49,229 nucleotides of DNA from an uncultured Clostridium sp. (GTDB lineage Bacteria; Bacillota; Clostridia; TANB77; CAG-508), in the NCBI GenBank assembly GCA_900554365.1, contig USGY01000009.1, forward strand, positions 1 to 49,229, read 5' to 3'. A program made the translations under genes and the position numbers. Below are positions 9,401 to 18,333 of the stretch, in pieces. The notes below the pieces were generated by a model. It was given only the letters and a program-made list of their open reading frames with translations, was not told the DNA's origin and searched no databases. Each line of letters begins with the position of its first letter. The stretch's first letter is position 1.

Positions 9401-10736
9401 AGGAATTGATGATAATATTTTAGAATTAGGTGCAGACTCTTTAACTTTAATGAAAATTACCATAAAATTATTAGAGAAAAATTATATAGTAAACATTCAA
9501 GATATTTATGAATTAAAAACAATTAGAGAAATTTCTGATAATTTCTATTATCCAAAAAAATCTAATGTTTATAAACGTTCAATTACAAATGATATTTACT
9601 ATAACTTTAACGAAAATTATTCTGATAAAAAAATAAATGCAAAAAATGTTTTATTAACTGGTGGAACTGGCTTTTTAGGAATTCATATTTTATATGCTTT
9701 AATAAAAAATACAGATTTAACTGTTTATTGTATTACTAGAGGCAAAAACTCAGAAACACCTAAAAACAGATTAATAAGAAAATTACGTTATTATTTTGGA
9801 GAAGAATTAGTACCTTATGTAGAAAACCGTATACAAGTATTATCAGGTGATATAGTTAAACCAAATCTTGGTCTTTCTAGTAAAGAATATGAAGATTTAG
9901 GAAACAAAATAGATTTAGTTATACATTCTGCTGCAATTGTTGATCACTACGGAAATAAAGACTTGTTTGAATTAATAAATGTAACAGGAACTAACAATAT
10001 TATAGATTTTTGCAACAGGTTTTCAATTTATTTAAATCATATATCAACAACATCAGTTTCAGCTTCAATACCTGATGCTACTAATACAGTAACATTTGGC
10101 GAACATTGTTTATATATTGGCCAAGATTATGAAAGTAATATTTATATAAAAACAAAATTTGAAGCAGAATATAATATTTGGGAAGCTTTAGAAAACTCTA
10201 ATTTAAAAGCTTCTGTATATCGTTTAGGAAATATTTGTGCAAGATATACGGATGGAAAATTCCAACAAAATTATAATAAAAATGCTTTTCTAAATAGAGT
10301 TATAACGCTAAGTAAATTAGATAGAATAGCAGAATCTTTTTCTAATTTTAAAATTGATTTAAGCCCTGTTGATTATTGTGCACATATTATTGCGAATCTT
10401 TGTGTATTAGAAAGTAGCTATTCAAAAACTTTTCATATTTACAATAATTCTTCAATTAAACTTTTGGATTTAATTAATCAAATAAGAGGAAATATTAACT
10501 TAATTGAAGTTTCTGATACAGATTTTTATAGATATTTAAAAGATAAAGAAGATATATTGGGAATTATAAATGATTTGACAAGTACAAAATCTAAATATAA
10601 TTCAAATATAGAAATGGAAAATGATTTTACAATAAATTATATGAAAAAAGCAAATTTAAATTGGCCCAAAATTGATGATAAATACATTAGTAAATTTTTC
10701 AAAAAATATTTAAGAAAAGGAGATTTTAACAAATGA
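6444..10736 (+). CDS. single-module NRPS, C-A-T-R, predicted threonine-specific
   Basis: Non-ribosomal peptide synthetase of 1430 residues from the ATG at 6444 (AAAGGTGA 5 nt upstream; the GTG at 6435 lies inside that site). Domains: condensation, about 1-430, active site HHLVSD near residue 132; adenylation, about 455-955, with YTSGSTGTPKGV near 605; thiolation, with phosphopantetheine serine in LGADSL near 998; terminal thioester reductase, NAD(P)-binding TGGTGFLG near 1072. Aligned by eye to GrsA, the ten specificity residues read DFWNIGMVHK, the classic threonine code. The R domain should release the tethered product as an aldehyde or alcohol. The leading C domain implies N-acylation or condensation with another carrier, so an N-acyl-threoninal or threoninol is plausible. 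No PPTase or partner module is in the window. Confidence 0.95.
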   Translation: MEEKLFNLTNAQKSIWNTELFFNGSNINNICGTIHLYESLDFDALKESLKLIIDENDNFHIKFLLKDGSIYQSFDNHVDYNIEIIDVKSEDDLTKLEDKVISHIFDILNSSLFDIKIFRFPDSTGGVIVNIHHLVSDSWTLGLIAKSIVNNYYNIKNNIPNTPNKNSYINYIEDENKYITSKKFEKDKEFWLKYLNNRPDCIGIPCFSEFQSDNIVKAHRKIFNLDNELVQKINGFCKEYKVSTYNFLMAIYSIYIGKVNNSHDFILGTPILNRTSISQKNTMGMFINTVPVRVKPEDNFSFIAFVNNIAVNFTSIYRHQKYSYQYILEDLRKEDPSTPNLYQVLLSYQITKTTTNDNMNYFCDWRFSGSIADDMDIHFFDLNDSGNINIAYDYKLSKFTEEDIEQIHNRILYMFEQVLINPGIFLKDISITTYKELNEILNLAKENNCNYPSDKTISQLFEEQVLLSPKNVAIKFENSSMTYEELNQKSNQLAHFLRNLGIKPNDVVAIRLNKSLEMVIGILGILKAGGCYLPIDLSYPQERVSFMLKDSSAKIFLTNSLHKNDVEISIHTYLLDLNDTNKIYKNDINNLECVNTPDDLIYIIYTSGSTGTPKGVMLKHRNVVRLIKNDHFQFDFNENDVWTMFHSVAFDFSVWELYASLLYGSKLILVPEMTAKDPNKFLQLLRDEKVTVLNQTPTYFYNLLDRELLNTNNNLKVRYIIFGGEALKPNLVKPWKDKYPFTKIINMYGITETTVHVTFKELSDLDLLSSNSNIGKPIPTLKVYVMDEYQHILPYGVEGEMCVSGLGVCKGYLNRPELNKTRFVKNPYNPNETLYRSADDAYLTKDGNLHYLGRIDNQVKIRGFRVEIGEIETKLLRHPNIQKCVVLAKRNGEFDSYLVAYVVIDKKISVDELKLHISKLVPSYMVPNFFVFLDKLPLTSNGKVDRKKLLNMAITVESKKTYVAPRNEFEETFQNILQDTLKLKKIGIDDNILELGADSLTLMKITIKLLEKNYIVNIQDIYELKTIREISDNFYYPKKSNVYKRSITNDIYYNFNENYSDKKINAKNVLLTGGTGFLGIHILYALIKNTDLTVYCITRGKNSETPKNRLIRKLRYYFGEELVPYVENRIQVLSGDIVKPNLGLSSKEYEDLGNKIDLVIHSAAIVDHYGNKDLFELINVTGTNNIIDFCNRFSIYLNHISTTSVSASIPDATNTVTFGEHCLYIGQDYESNIYIKTKFEAEYNIWEALENSNLKASVYRLGNICARYTDGKFQQNYNKNAFLNRVITLSKLDRIAESFSNFKIDLSPVDYCAHIIANLCVLESSYSKTFHIYNNSSIKLLDLINQIRGNINLIEVSDTDFYRYLKDKEDILGIINDLTSTKSKYNSNIEMENDFTINYMKKANLNWPKIDDKYISKFFKKYLRKGDFNK

Positions 10737-12772
10737 TAAAAAAGTTTAATTCTTGTATTTTTAAAATAATTGGATTATATTTAGGAATTCCAGCTTTAAT
10801 TGCTTTATGTTTATACAAATTATTACCAATTATTTTAAACTATCCTCCAGATAGTATAGATAACGTATTTCAAATGGAATTTGATGGCATTACATATACC
10901 CAACAATATGCTCTTTTAATTTCAATAATAGTTAGTTGTAGTTTAATTATTTTATTTATTAGAGCCTATAGAATTCATCATTGTTTAGTAAAATTGTCTG
11001 CTCCAAAAATCTTACAAAAAGAAACTATTGATATTTTGCTTAAAGTTAGACGTTTTTGCTATGACACACCATATTTATTATATGTATTAGAAATATTGTT
11101 GCCTCTTATATTTTTACCAGTTACATTTATAATAATAAAAGCTTACCCTTTAACAATATTAAAAATATGTTTAGCTTATTTATCATTCTTTACATTAGCT
11201 TCTGTAACAAGTTTTGTATTTTCTAAAAATAAATTTGGTTATATTATAAATTTATTAAATGAAAAATACCCTGAACTAATGCAAAATATAGAACAACAAT
11301 CAACGTTAAAAAGATCAAATATAAAATCACTTACTATTAAATTAATTTTACAATTTATGCCTTTAGTAATTGTTTCTTTGATTTTCTTATCATTAGTTGG
11401 TTATGTACAAGCAGCTAAAAAAACTGGTGATGTCTATTATACATCTTATTTAACAATGTTTTCTAATAATTTTAATAAAACATTTGATTCAATTGAGGAT
11501 GTAAGAAATCAATTAAGTCAAATAACATTATTAGACAATGATCATCAATATTTCATAATATATAGTGATGGTAATTATGAAACTGCTGATAACAGTTCTC
11601 TTGAAGCATTTTTTATAAAATATGTTTTAGATAATTCAGAAAAAGAAGGTGGAAGAACATTTGATTACTTTTGTTTAGATACAGAAGGTGTTACATTAAA
11701 GTGTAATCTTTCAAATGGAGATTATTGTTATGTTGGCATTAGATATGACACAACTCAACCAGAATTTTTAAAAGTTATTTTAATTAGTGATATTTTATTA
11801 TTTATATTAATATTTAGTATTTTACTTTATGTTTCACATTCTCTTTCTAGTGAAATTAAAACTGTTGCATCAAGATTAAAAGAAATTGCATCATCTAATG
11901 AAAAAAATATTAATTTAAATAAAAAATTAATTGTTACATCAGAAGACGAACTTGCAGACCTTTCTTTGGCATTTAATCAAACGCAGTTATTTACCAAAAA
12001 TAATATTAAACAAATTCGTGATAACCAATCAATGCTTATGGAAAGTGAACGTTTAGCATCTCTTGGTCAATTAATTGGTGGTATTGCTCATAATTTAAAA
12101 ACACCAATAATGTCAATTTCAGGTGCTGCTGAAGGATTAACAGATTTAGTTAAAGAATATGATTCTTCTATAGATGATCCTGAAGTAAATAGTCAAGATC
12201 ATCATGATATTGCTAAAGACATGAGTGATTGGATAGAAAAAATTAAAGAATATACAGCATATATGTCAGATATTATTACAGCAGTTAAAGGTCAAGCTGT
12301 AACATTATCAGAAACAGATAATGTTACATTTGATATAGAAGAATTACTAAAAAGAGTAAATATTTTAATGAGACATGAATTGAAAAATGCACTTGTTAAT
12401 TTAAATATTTCTGTTAAAACAAGTGAACACCTTAAAATACATGGCGATGTTAATAGTTTAGTTCAAGTAATTAATAATATGGTTTCAAATGCCATTCAAT
12501 CTTATAATGGAAAACCGGATCAAAATATTGATTTAGATGCTTCTAAAGATGATTCTCATTTATACATCTCAATAAAAGATTATGGATGTGGATTATCACC
12601 AAAAGTTAAAGAGAAATTATTTAAAGAAATGATTACAACAAAGGGAAAAAACGGTACAGGACTAGGACTTTATATGTCTTATTCTACAATTAAAGCTCAT
12701 TTTGGTGGAGACATTACTTTTACATCAGAAGAAGGAAAAGGTACAACTTTTACTATTACTTTGCCTCTATAA
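10733..12772 (+). CDS. multi-pass membrane sensor histidine kinase
   Basis: Starts at the ATG that overlaps the NRPS stop (ATGA), with AAGGAG upstream inside the NRPS gene, so the two are translationally coupled. 679 residues: about five N-terminal membrane segments (roughly 10-30, 55-75, 115-140, 145-165, 205-225), an external segment (about 230-345), a sixth membrane segment (about 345-370), a HAMP-like linker, a dimerisation domain with the phospho-acceptor His453 (GGIAHNLKTP), and an HATPase domain with the N box (VSNAIQSY), KDYGCGLS and GTGLGLYMS. The residue after the histidine is Asn instead of the usual Glu/Asp. Its input is unknown; its position makes the NRPS product a candidate ligand. 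Likely partner: the REC/HD-GYP protein downstream. Confidence 0.93.
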   Translation: MIKKFNSCIFKIIGLYLGIPALIALCLYKLLPIILNYPPDSIDNVFQMEFDGITYTQQYALLISIIVSCSLIILFIRAYRIHHCLVKLSAPKILQKETIDILLKVRRFCYDTPYLLYVLEILLPLIFLPVTFIIIKAYPLTILKICLAYLSFFTLASVTSFVFSKNKFGYIINLLNEKYPELMQNIEQQSTLKRSNIKSLTIKLILQFMPLVIVSLIFLSLVGYVQAAKKTGDVYYTSYLTMFSNNFNKTFDSIEDVRNQLSQITLLDNDHQYFIIYSDGNYETADNSSLEAFFIKYVLDNSEKEGGRTFDYFCLDTEGVTLKCNLSNGDYCYVGIRYDTTQPEFLKVILISDILLFILIFSILLYVSHSLSSEIKTVASRLKEIASSNEKNINLNKKLIVTSEDELADLSLAFNQTQLFTKNNIKQIRDNQSMLMESERLASLGQLIGGIAHNLKTPIMSISGAAEGLTDLVKEYDSSIDDPEVNSQDHHDIAKDMSDWIEKIKEYTAYMSDIITAVKGQAVTLSETDNVTFDIEELLKRVNILMRHELKNALVNLNISVKTSEHLKIHGDVNSLVQVINNMVSNAIQSYNGKPDQNIDLDASKDDSHLYISIKDYGCGLSPKVKEKLFKEMITTKGKNGTGLGLYMSYSTIKAHFGGDITFTSEEGKGTTFTITLPL

Positions 12773-12784
12773 TGGTTGATTTTT

Positions 12785-12840
12785 CAAGGGTTTTAATAAA
12801 TACTTTTTTAAAAAGTTTTTTATTAAAACTCTTGATTTTT
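12785..12840 (+). terminator. terminator after the NRPS-kinase operon
   Basis: Long stem from CAAGGGTTTTAATAAA (12785-12800) and its near-complement ending at 12834, followed by a T-run. It separates the kinase from the regulator gene. Confidence 0.7.
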
Positions 12841-12860
12841 ATTATTTTTATTAATATAAT
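12832..12860 (+). promoter_or_regulatory. promoter of the REC/HD-GYP gene
   Basis: TTGATT (12832-12837), 17-nt spacer, TATAAT (12855-12860). The -35 overlaps the tail of the upstream terminator. Confidence 0.6.
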
Positions 12861-12895
12861 GTATAAAAAATAATATTTTAATGAGGTATTTATAT

Positions 12896-13960
12896 ATGAG
12901 AAAAGGATTACAAAACACAGGGAACAGTGAAAATAATAAATATAAAATTATTGCTGTTGATGATGAAGAAGGAATTGTAGATTCTTTATCAATATTTTTA
13001 AAAAGATCTGGATATCAATTTGTTGGTGTTACTGACCCTATTGAAGCAATAGAAAGAGTAAAAAACGAACATTTTGATTTAATGATTTTGGATTTTATTA
13101 TGACACCTATTCATGGTGATCAGGTTGTTGAAGAAATTAGAAAATTCAACAAAGATTTATATATTTTACTATTAACTGGTCATAAAGATTTAGCTCCACC
13201 CCTTGATACAATAAGAAGATTAGACATTCAAGGTTATTGTGAAAAAGGAGATAAATTTGATCAATTACTATTATTAATAGAATCTGGCATAAAATCAATA
13301 GCTCAAATGAACCAAATAAAAAGTATTAATAATAAATTATCTGACACATACGAAAAATTAGAACAAGCCTATTTAGAAAGCATTCAAACATTACGTTATA
13401 CTGTTGAAGCAAAAGATAAATATACTAGAGGTCATTCTGATCGTGTTTCTGAGTATGCAGTTTTACTTGGAAAATATCTTGGTTTATCTGATGTGGATTT
13501 AGACACATTAAAAGTTGGTGGATTATTCCATGATATTGGTAAAATTGGTGTTCCAGATGCCATTATTCAAAAAGAAGGAAAACTGGATGACAATGAATAT
13601 TCTCAAATAAAACAACATCCTAATATAGGTGTACATATACTTTCACATGCAAAAATATTCCAAAATATTTTGCCAATAGTTGAGCATCATCATGAAAGAT
13701 ATGATGGTAATGGATATCCAAGTAAATTAGCTGGTGAAAACATTCCTTATTTAGCTAGAGTTACAGCTGTAGTAGATAGTTTTGACGCAATGAACTCAAA
13801 ACGTGCTTATCGTAACTCATTACCTTTGGATGTTATTATATCTGAATTTGAAAAATGCAAAGGTTCACAATTTGATCCTAAAATTGCTGATGTTTTCCTA
13901 GATATATTAAGAAATCATTATGACGAAATTGAAGAAATACATCAAAACTATATTACTTAA
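12896..13960 (+). CDS. response regulator with HD-GYP phosphodiesterase domain
   Basis: RpfG-type regulator, 354 residues from the ATG at 12896 (GAGGT at 12883-12887; the ATG at 12881 precedes that site). The receiver domain begins with the acidic pocket VDDEEG, has the phospho-acceptor Asp66 (MILDFIMTP) and LLLTGH. A helical linker (about 140-160) leads to an HD-GYP domain with all expected motifs: HSDRVSEYA, HDIGKIG, HHHERYDGNGYP. HD-GYP enzymes hydrolyse cyclic-di-GMP or related dinucleotides. It probably takes phosphate from the preceding kinase and lowers a cyclic dinucleotide pool in response. The output is enzymatic: there is no DNA-binding domain. Confidence 0.95.
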   Translation: MRKGLQNTGNSENNKYKIIAVDDEEGIVDSLSIFLKRSGYQFVGVTDPIEAIERVKNEHFDLMILDFIMTPIHGDQVVEEIRKFNKDLYILLLTGHKDLAPPLDTIRRLDIQGYCEKGDKFDQLLLLIESGIKSIAQMNQIKSINNKLSDTYEKLEQAYLESIQTLRYTVEAKDKYTRGHSDRVSEYAVLLGKYLGLSDVDLDTLKVGGLFHDIGKIGVPDAIIQKEGKLDDNEYSQIKQHPNIGVHILSHAKIFQNILPIVEHHHERYDGNGYPSKLAGENIPYLARVTAVVDSFDAMNSKRAYRNSLPLDVIISEFEKCKGSQFDPKIADVFLDILRNHYDEIEEIHQNYIT

Positions 13961-13964
13961 ATAT

Positions 13965-13998
13965 AAAAAAAGCTAAATGAAATTCATTTAGCTTTTTT
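13965..13998. terminator. bidirectional terminator between regulator gene and tex
   Basis: AAAGCTAAATG and CATTTAGCTTT pair around AAATT, with an A-run before and a T-run after. Confidence 0.8.
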
Positions 13999-14001
13999 TA
14001 T

Positions 14002-16185
14002 TTATATTTTCATTGATAATCCTACTTTTTGTCTCTCTCTATCTATTTTTATAACTTTTACTTTTACAATATCACCTACAGAAACTAAATCTGATGGATT
14101 CTTTATAAATTTATCACTCATTTCTGATATATGTACTAGACCATCATGTTTAACTCCAATATCTACAAAAGCACCAAAATCAATTACATTTCTTACTGTT
14201 CCAGTTAATATCATACCTTCTTTTAAATCTTCTAATTTTAGAACATCGCTTCTTAATATTGGTTTTGGCATATCTTCACGAGGATCTCTTCCTGGTTTTG
14301 AAAGTTCGTCTATTATATCAGTTAAAGTCATTTCACCTATGTTAAGCTCTTGTGCCATATCTTTTACATTAATTGTTCTTAATTTTTTTCTTAACTCTTC
14401 TAATTTTTCTTTATTTTTTAAATCTTCTTTATTAAATCCTATAGTATTAAGTAATTTTTCAGTTGCTTCATAACTTTCTGGGTGAACAGCTGTTACTTCT
14501 AGTGGATTATCTCCATCTAATATTCTTAAGAAACCTGCACACTGTTCAAAAGCTACTTTACCTAGTTTTGGAACTTTTAATAATTGTTTTCTGTTTTTTA
14601 ATTTTCCATTTTCATCTCTATATTTTACAATATTTTTAGCAATTGTATTATTAATTCCTGATACATATGATAATAATGATGGTGTTGCAGTATTAACATC
14701 AACTCCAACTTTATTAACACTATCTTCTACTACGGCTGTAAGACTTTCAGAAAGTTTCTTTTGATTTACATCATGTTGATATTGTCCTACTCCTATTGCT
14801 TTTGGATCTATTTTTACAAGCTCTGCTAGTGGATCTTGTAAACGTCTAGCAATTGAAATAGCTCCTCTTATTGATACATTTATGTCTGGATATTCTTCTG
14901 TTGCAAGCTTAGATGCAGAATATACTGAAGCACCTGCTTCACTTACAATTACATAATGAACAGGTCTAGATGCTTCTTTTATCATATCTGCCACAAACAT
15001 CTCTGACTCTCTTGAAGCTGTTCCATTTCCTATTGCTATCATATCTATTTTATCTTTGTCTATTAACTTTAATAATTCTTTTTTTGCACCTTCAACATCA
15101 TTTTGTGGTTCTGTTGGATATACTGTTGTATAATCTAAAACCTTTCCAGTTTCATCTATAACAGCAATTTTACATCCTGTTCTGTATGCTGGATCAAATC
15201 CCATAACAGTTTTACCTTTTATTGGAGCTCCAAGTAATAATTGTTTAGAATTTTTTCCAAATACTTTTATTGCTTGTTCTTCAGCTTTTTCAGTTAGTTC
15301 TGAACGAATTTCACGGTCTATTGATGGTTCTATTAATCTTTTAAAACTATCTAAAATTGTGTCTTGTAACATTTGAATAAATTGAGTTTCACCTTTTATA
15401 ATATCTTTTTCTATATATTTTAGTATTTTTTCTTCTGGTTTAGCCAAAGATACTTTTAAAAATCCTTCTTTTTCTCCTCTGTTTATTGCTAAAATTCTAT
15501 GGCTTGGTATTGTTTTTATAGGTTCTTGATATTCATAATACATTTCATAATTTGATTTTTCATCTTCTTTTGAAGCTTTTGTTACTACTAATCCTTCTCT
15601 AAATAATTGTTTTTTTATTTCTTTTCTATATTTAGCTTCATCTGAAATTTTTTCTGCAATTATATCTAAAGCCCCTTGAATTGCATCTTCTACAGTTGCA
15701 ACAACTTTGTCTTTATTCTTTTTATCTTCATCTGATAATTTTTCTATATTTACATACTCTTTTGCAATTTCATTTATGTCTTTCTTTTCCTTTTGCTCTA
15801 ATATAATATTTGCAAGTGGTTCTAATCCCTTAGCCTTAGCCACTGTTGCTCTTGTTTTCTTTTTTTGCTTGTAAGGTCTATATATATCTTCAGCTTCTGC
15901 CAATGTTTTAGCAATGGCTACAGCTTGTACTATTTCATCTGTTAATTTTCCTTGATCATCTATAGATTTTATAATTTCTTCTTTTCTTTGCTCTAGATTT
16001 CTTAAATATGTTAGTCTTTCTCCTAAATCTCTTAATGTTTCGTCACTTAATCCTCCTGTTACTTCTTTTCTATATCTTGCTATAAATGGTATAGTATTGC
16101 CTTCATCAATTAATTTTATTGTGTTTTCAACTTGATTATTTTTTACTCCTAGTTCTTGTGCTATTGTTGTTACAATTTTATCCAT
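14002..16185 (-). CDS. tex: Tex family RNA-binding transcription accessory protein
   Basis: 727 residues with the family layout: N-terminal helical region (IAQELGVKNNQVENTIKLIDEGNTIPFIARYRKE in part), YqgF/RNase H-like core (MGFDPAYRTGCKIAVID), helix-hairpin-helix region (LLSYVSGINNTIAKNIVKYR), and a C-terminal S1 domain (GTVRNVIDFGAFVDIGVKHDGLVHISEMS). Family knowledge: a cytosolic nucleic-acid binding protein, related to eukaryotic Spt6, that affects transcription; its exact activity is uncertain. ATG behind AAGGAA. Monocistronic between two terminators. Confidence 0.96.
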   Translation of the reverse strand: MDKIVTTIAQELGVKNNQVENTIKLIDEGNTIPFIARYRKEVTGGLSDETLRDLGERLTYLRNLEQRKEEIIKSIDDQGKLTDEIVQAVAIAKTLAEAEDIYRPYKQKKKTRATVAKAKGLEPLANIILEQKEKKDINEIAKEYVNIEKLSDEDKKNKDKVVATVEDAIQGALDIIAEKISDEAKYRKEIKKQLFREGLVVTKASKEDEKSNYEMYYEYQEPIKTIPSHRILAINRGEKEGFLKVSLAKPEEKILKYIEKDIIKGETQFIQMLQDTILDSFKRLIEPSIDREIRSELTEKAEEQAIKVFGKNSKQLLLGAPIKGKTVMGFDPAYRTGCKIAVIDETGKVLDYTTVYPTEPQNDVEGAKKELLKLIDKDKIDMIAIGNGTASRESEMFVADMIKEASRPVHYVIVSEAGASVYSASKLATEEYPDINVSIRGAISIARRLQDPLAELVKIDPKAIGVGQYQHDVNQKKLSESLTAVVEDSVNKVGVDVNTATPSLLSYVSGINNTIAKNIVKYRDENGKLKNRKQLLKVPKLGKVAFEQCAGFLRILDGDNPLEVTAVHPESYEATEKLLNTIGFNKEDLKNKEKLEELRKKLRTINVKDMAQELNIGEMTLTDIIDELSKPGRDPREDMPKPILRSDVLKLEDLKEGMILTGTVRNVIDFGAFVDIGVKHDGLVHISEMSDKFIKNPSDLVSVGDIVKVKVIKIDRERQKVGLSMKI

Positions 16186-16211
16186 TGAAATTCATTCCTT
16201 TCTTCTGTTTG

Positions 16212-16254
16212 TCTATAAAAATAGAACTACTATTTTAAGTAGTTCTATTATAAC
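16212..16254 (-). terminator. terminator of the ABC-F gene
   Basis: AATAGAACTACT and AGTAGTTCTATT form a hairpin; on the minus strand it is followed by TTTTTAT. It lies between the ABC-F stop and the tex start. Confidence 0.75.
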
Positions 16255-16288
16255 AATCCGTAGATTTTTAGTCAATATTTATTTAATT

Positions 16289-17872
16289 TTATTCCACACC
16301 TAAATATTCATTATAAGAAATTTCTCTGTCTATTACTTTACCATCTTCTTTTATATCTATTATTCTATTTGCAACAGTTTGTGTTAATTCATGGTCATGT
16401 GATGTAAATAAAATATTTCCTGTAAATTTCTTCATTCCTTCATTTACAGATGTAATACTTTCCATATCTAAGTGATTTGTTGGTTCATCAAAAATTAAGA
16501 AATTAGCTCCTGAAAGCATCATTTTTGATAATACACATCTAACTTTTTCTCCACCTGATAATACTTTTACTTTTTTTAATGCTTCATCACCTGAAAATAA
16601 CATTCTTCCCAAAAAGCTTCTTATATATGTTTCGTCAGGATCTTTTGAATATTTTCTTAGCCATTCTGTAATATTTTCATCTGTATCAAATAAATAATTA
16701 TTATCTTTTGGAAAATAATTTGTTGTTATAGTTGTTCCCCATACTAGCTTTCCTTCGTCTGGTTCCATTTCTCCTGCTATTATTTGAAATAATACTGTTT
16801 TTGCAAGTTCATTATCTGCTAAAAATGCTATTTTATTTCCTTCTTTTACATCAAATGAAATATTATCTAATAATTTTACTCCATCTATTGTTTTAGAAAT
16901 ATTTTTTACTTGTAATATCTCTTTTCCAGGTTCTCTATCTGGTTTAAAATCTACATAAGGATATTTCCTATTTGATGGTTTTATTTCTTCTAATTCTATT
17001 TTTTCTAATGTTTTCTTTCTTGATGTTGCTTGTTTTGATTTTGAAGCATTTGCACTAAATCTTGCAATAAAATCTTGTAATTCTTTTATTTTTTCTTCTT
17101 TCTTCTTGTTTTGTTCTCTTGCTTGTTTTAATGCTAATTGACTTGATTCATACCAGAAATCATAATTTCCTGGATATACTTTTATTTTTCCGAAGTCAAC
17201 ATCTGCAATATATGTACAAACTTTATTTAAGAAATAACGATCATGTGATACTACAATTACTGTATTTTCAAAATCCATTAAAAACTCTTGTAGCCAGTTT
17301 ATACTTTTTAAATCCAAATCGTTTGTAGGCTCATCTAACAATAATACATCAGGATTTCCAAATAGACTTTGTGCTAACAATACTTTTACCTTATCTCTGG
17401 CTTCAATTTCTTTCATATATTTATAATGATTTTCCGGAATTATTCCTAAATCATTTAAAAGTTTTGCAGCATCTGATTCAGCATTCCATCCATCTAATTC
17501 TGCAAATCTTTCTTCTAATTTTGCAGCTTTCATTCCATCTTCTTCTGAAAAATCGGGTTTTGCATATATTGCCTCTTTTTCTTTCATTATATCGTATAAC
17601 TCTTTATTTCCCATTATTACAGTATCTATTACTGTATATTCTTCAAATGCATAGTGATCTTGTTTTAACATAGAAAGTCTTTCGCCTTTTTCTAAAGACA
17701 CATCACCTTTACTTGGTTCTAATTCTCCTGATAAAACTTTTAAGAAAGTTGATTTTCCCGCACCATTTGCTCCTATGATTCCATAACAATTTCCTTTTGC
17801 AAATCTAATATTTACATCTTCAAATAATACTCTTTTTCCAAATCTTACAGTGACATTATTTGCACTTAACAT
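16289..17872 (-). CDS. ABC-F family ATPase (ribosome-associated type)
   Basis: Two tandem ATP-binding cassettes, 527 residues, no membrane segments. First cassette: Walker A GANGAGKST and LLLDEPTNDLD. A charged linker with KKKEEKIKELQ follows (about 245-300). Second cassette: a degenerate Walker A (ADNELAKTVLF), signature LSGGEKVR and IFDEPTNHLD. The DEPTN-D and DEPTNHLD Walker B boxes with a linker are the hallmark of ABC-F proteins, which act on the ribosome in translation or antibiotic resistance rather than transport. The altered second Walker A recalls the YbiT/YkpA-like subgroup, but I would not assign the exact member. Confidence 0.93.
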   Translation of the reverse strand: MLSANNVTVRFGKRVLFEDVNIRFAKGNCYGIIGANGAGKSTFLKVLSGELEPSKGDVSLEKGERLSMLKQDHYAFEEYTVIDTVIMGNKELYDIMKEKEAIYAKPDFSEEDGMKAAKLEERFAELDGWNAESDAAKLLNDLGIIPENHYKYMKEIEARDKVKVLLAQSLFGNPDVLLLDEPTNDLDLKSINWLQEFLMDFENTVIVVSHDRYFLNKVCTYIADVDFGKIKVYPGNYDFWYESSQLALKQAREQNKKKEEKIKELQDFIARFSANASKSKQATSRKKTLEKIELEEIKPSNRKYPYVDFKPDREPGKEILQVKNISKTIDGVKLLDNISFDVKEGNKIAFLADNELAKTVLFQIIAGEMEPDEGKLVWGTTITTNYFPKDNNYLFDTDENITEWLRKYSKDPDETYIRSFLGRMLFSGDEALKKVKVLSGGEKVRCVLSKMMLSGANFLIFDEPTNHLDMESITSVNEGMKKFTGNILFTSHDHELTQTVANRIIDIKEDGKVIDREISYNEYLGVE

Positions 17873-17961
17873 TTTTTCTCCTCCTAATTCTTAATCCCTC
17901 GTATTATACTATATTAAGCTTGTTTTTTCAAGTATTCTATATGTTTTAGAAATATAAAAAA

Positions 17962-18006
17962 ATCTTAAATTATCAAATATATTAATTAATAATTTAAGAT
18001 TTTTTT
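17962..18006. terminator. terminator downstream of the DUF378 gene
   Basis: AATCTTAAATTAT and ATAATTTAAGATT pair with T/A-runs on both sides. It is placed to terminate the minus-strand DUF378 gene. Confidence 0.7.
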
Positions 18007-18009
18007 ATA

Positions 18010-18198
18010 TTAGTCATCAAATATTAATTTTATTCCCCATAATCCTGATAATCCAATTAATCCATATATTATTCTAGATAATACTGTCATATCACCAAAT
18101 ATAGTTGCAACTAAGTTAAATCCAAAAAAGCCTATTAATCCCCAGTTAATTGCACCTATTATTATAAGGACTAAAGCTATTTTATCAATTACTTTCAT
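18010..18198 (-). CDS. DUF378 family small membrane protein
   Basis: 62 residues from the ATG at 18198 (AGAAAGGGG upstream; the longer reading from 18240 passes through that site). Two hydrophobic segments (IALVLIIIGAINWGLIGFF and the IIYGLIGLSGLWGI region) with the family-typical GAINWGLIG motif. Known only as a conserved two-pass membrane family (YuzA-like); function unknown. Own transcription unit. Confidence 0.88.
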   Translation of the reverse strand: MKVIDKIALVLIIIGAINWGLIGFFGFNLVATIFGDMTVLSRIIYGLIGLSGLWGIKLIFDD

Positions 18199-18333
18199 GC
18201 TTTTTCCCCTTTCTGTTTTTATTTTTTTTAGTATATGCAATCTTTAACAATTTATTCATTTCATTTTTTTATTGAATTTTTGTTTATTTTATGATAATTT
18301 GTTTATAATAAATTAATTTTGAGGTGATATATT

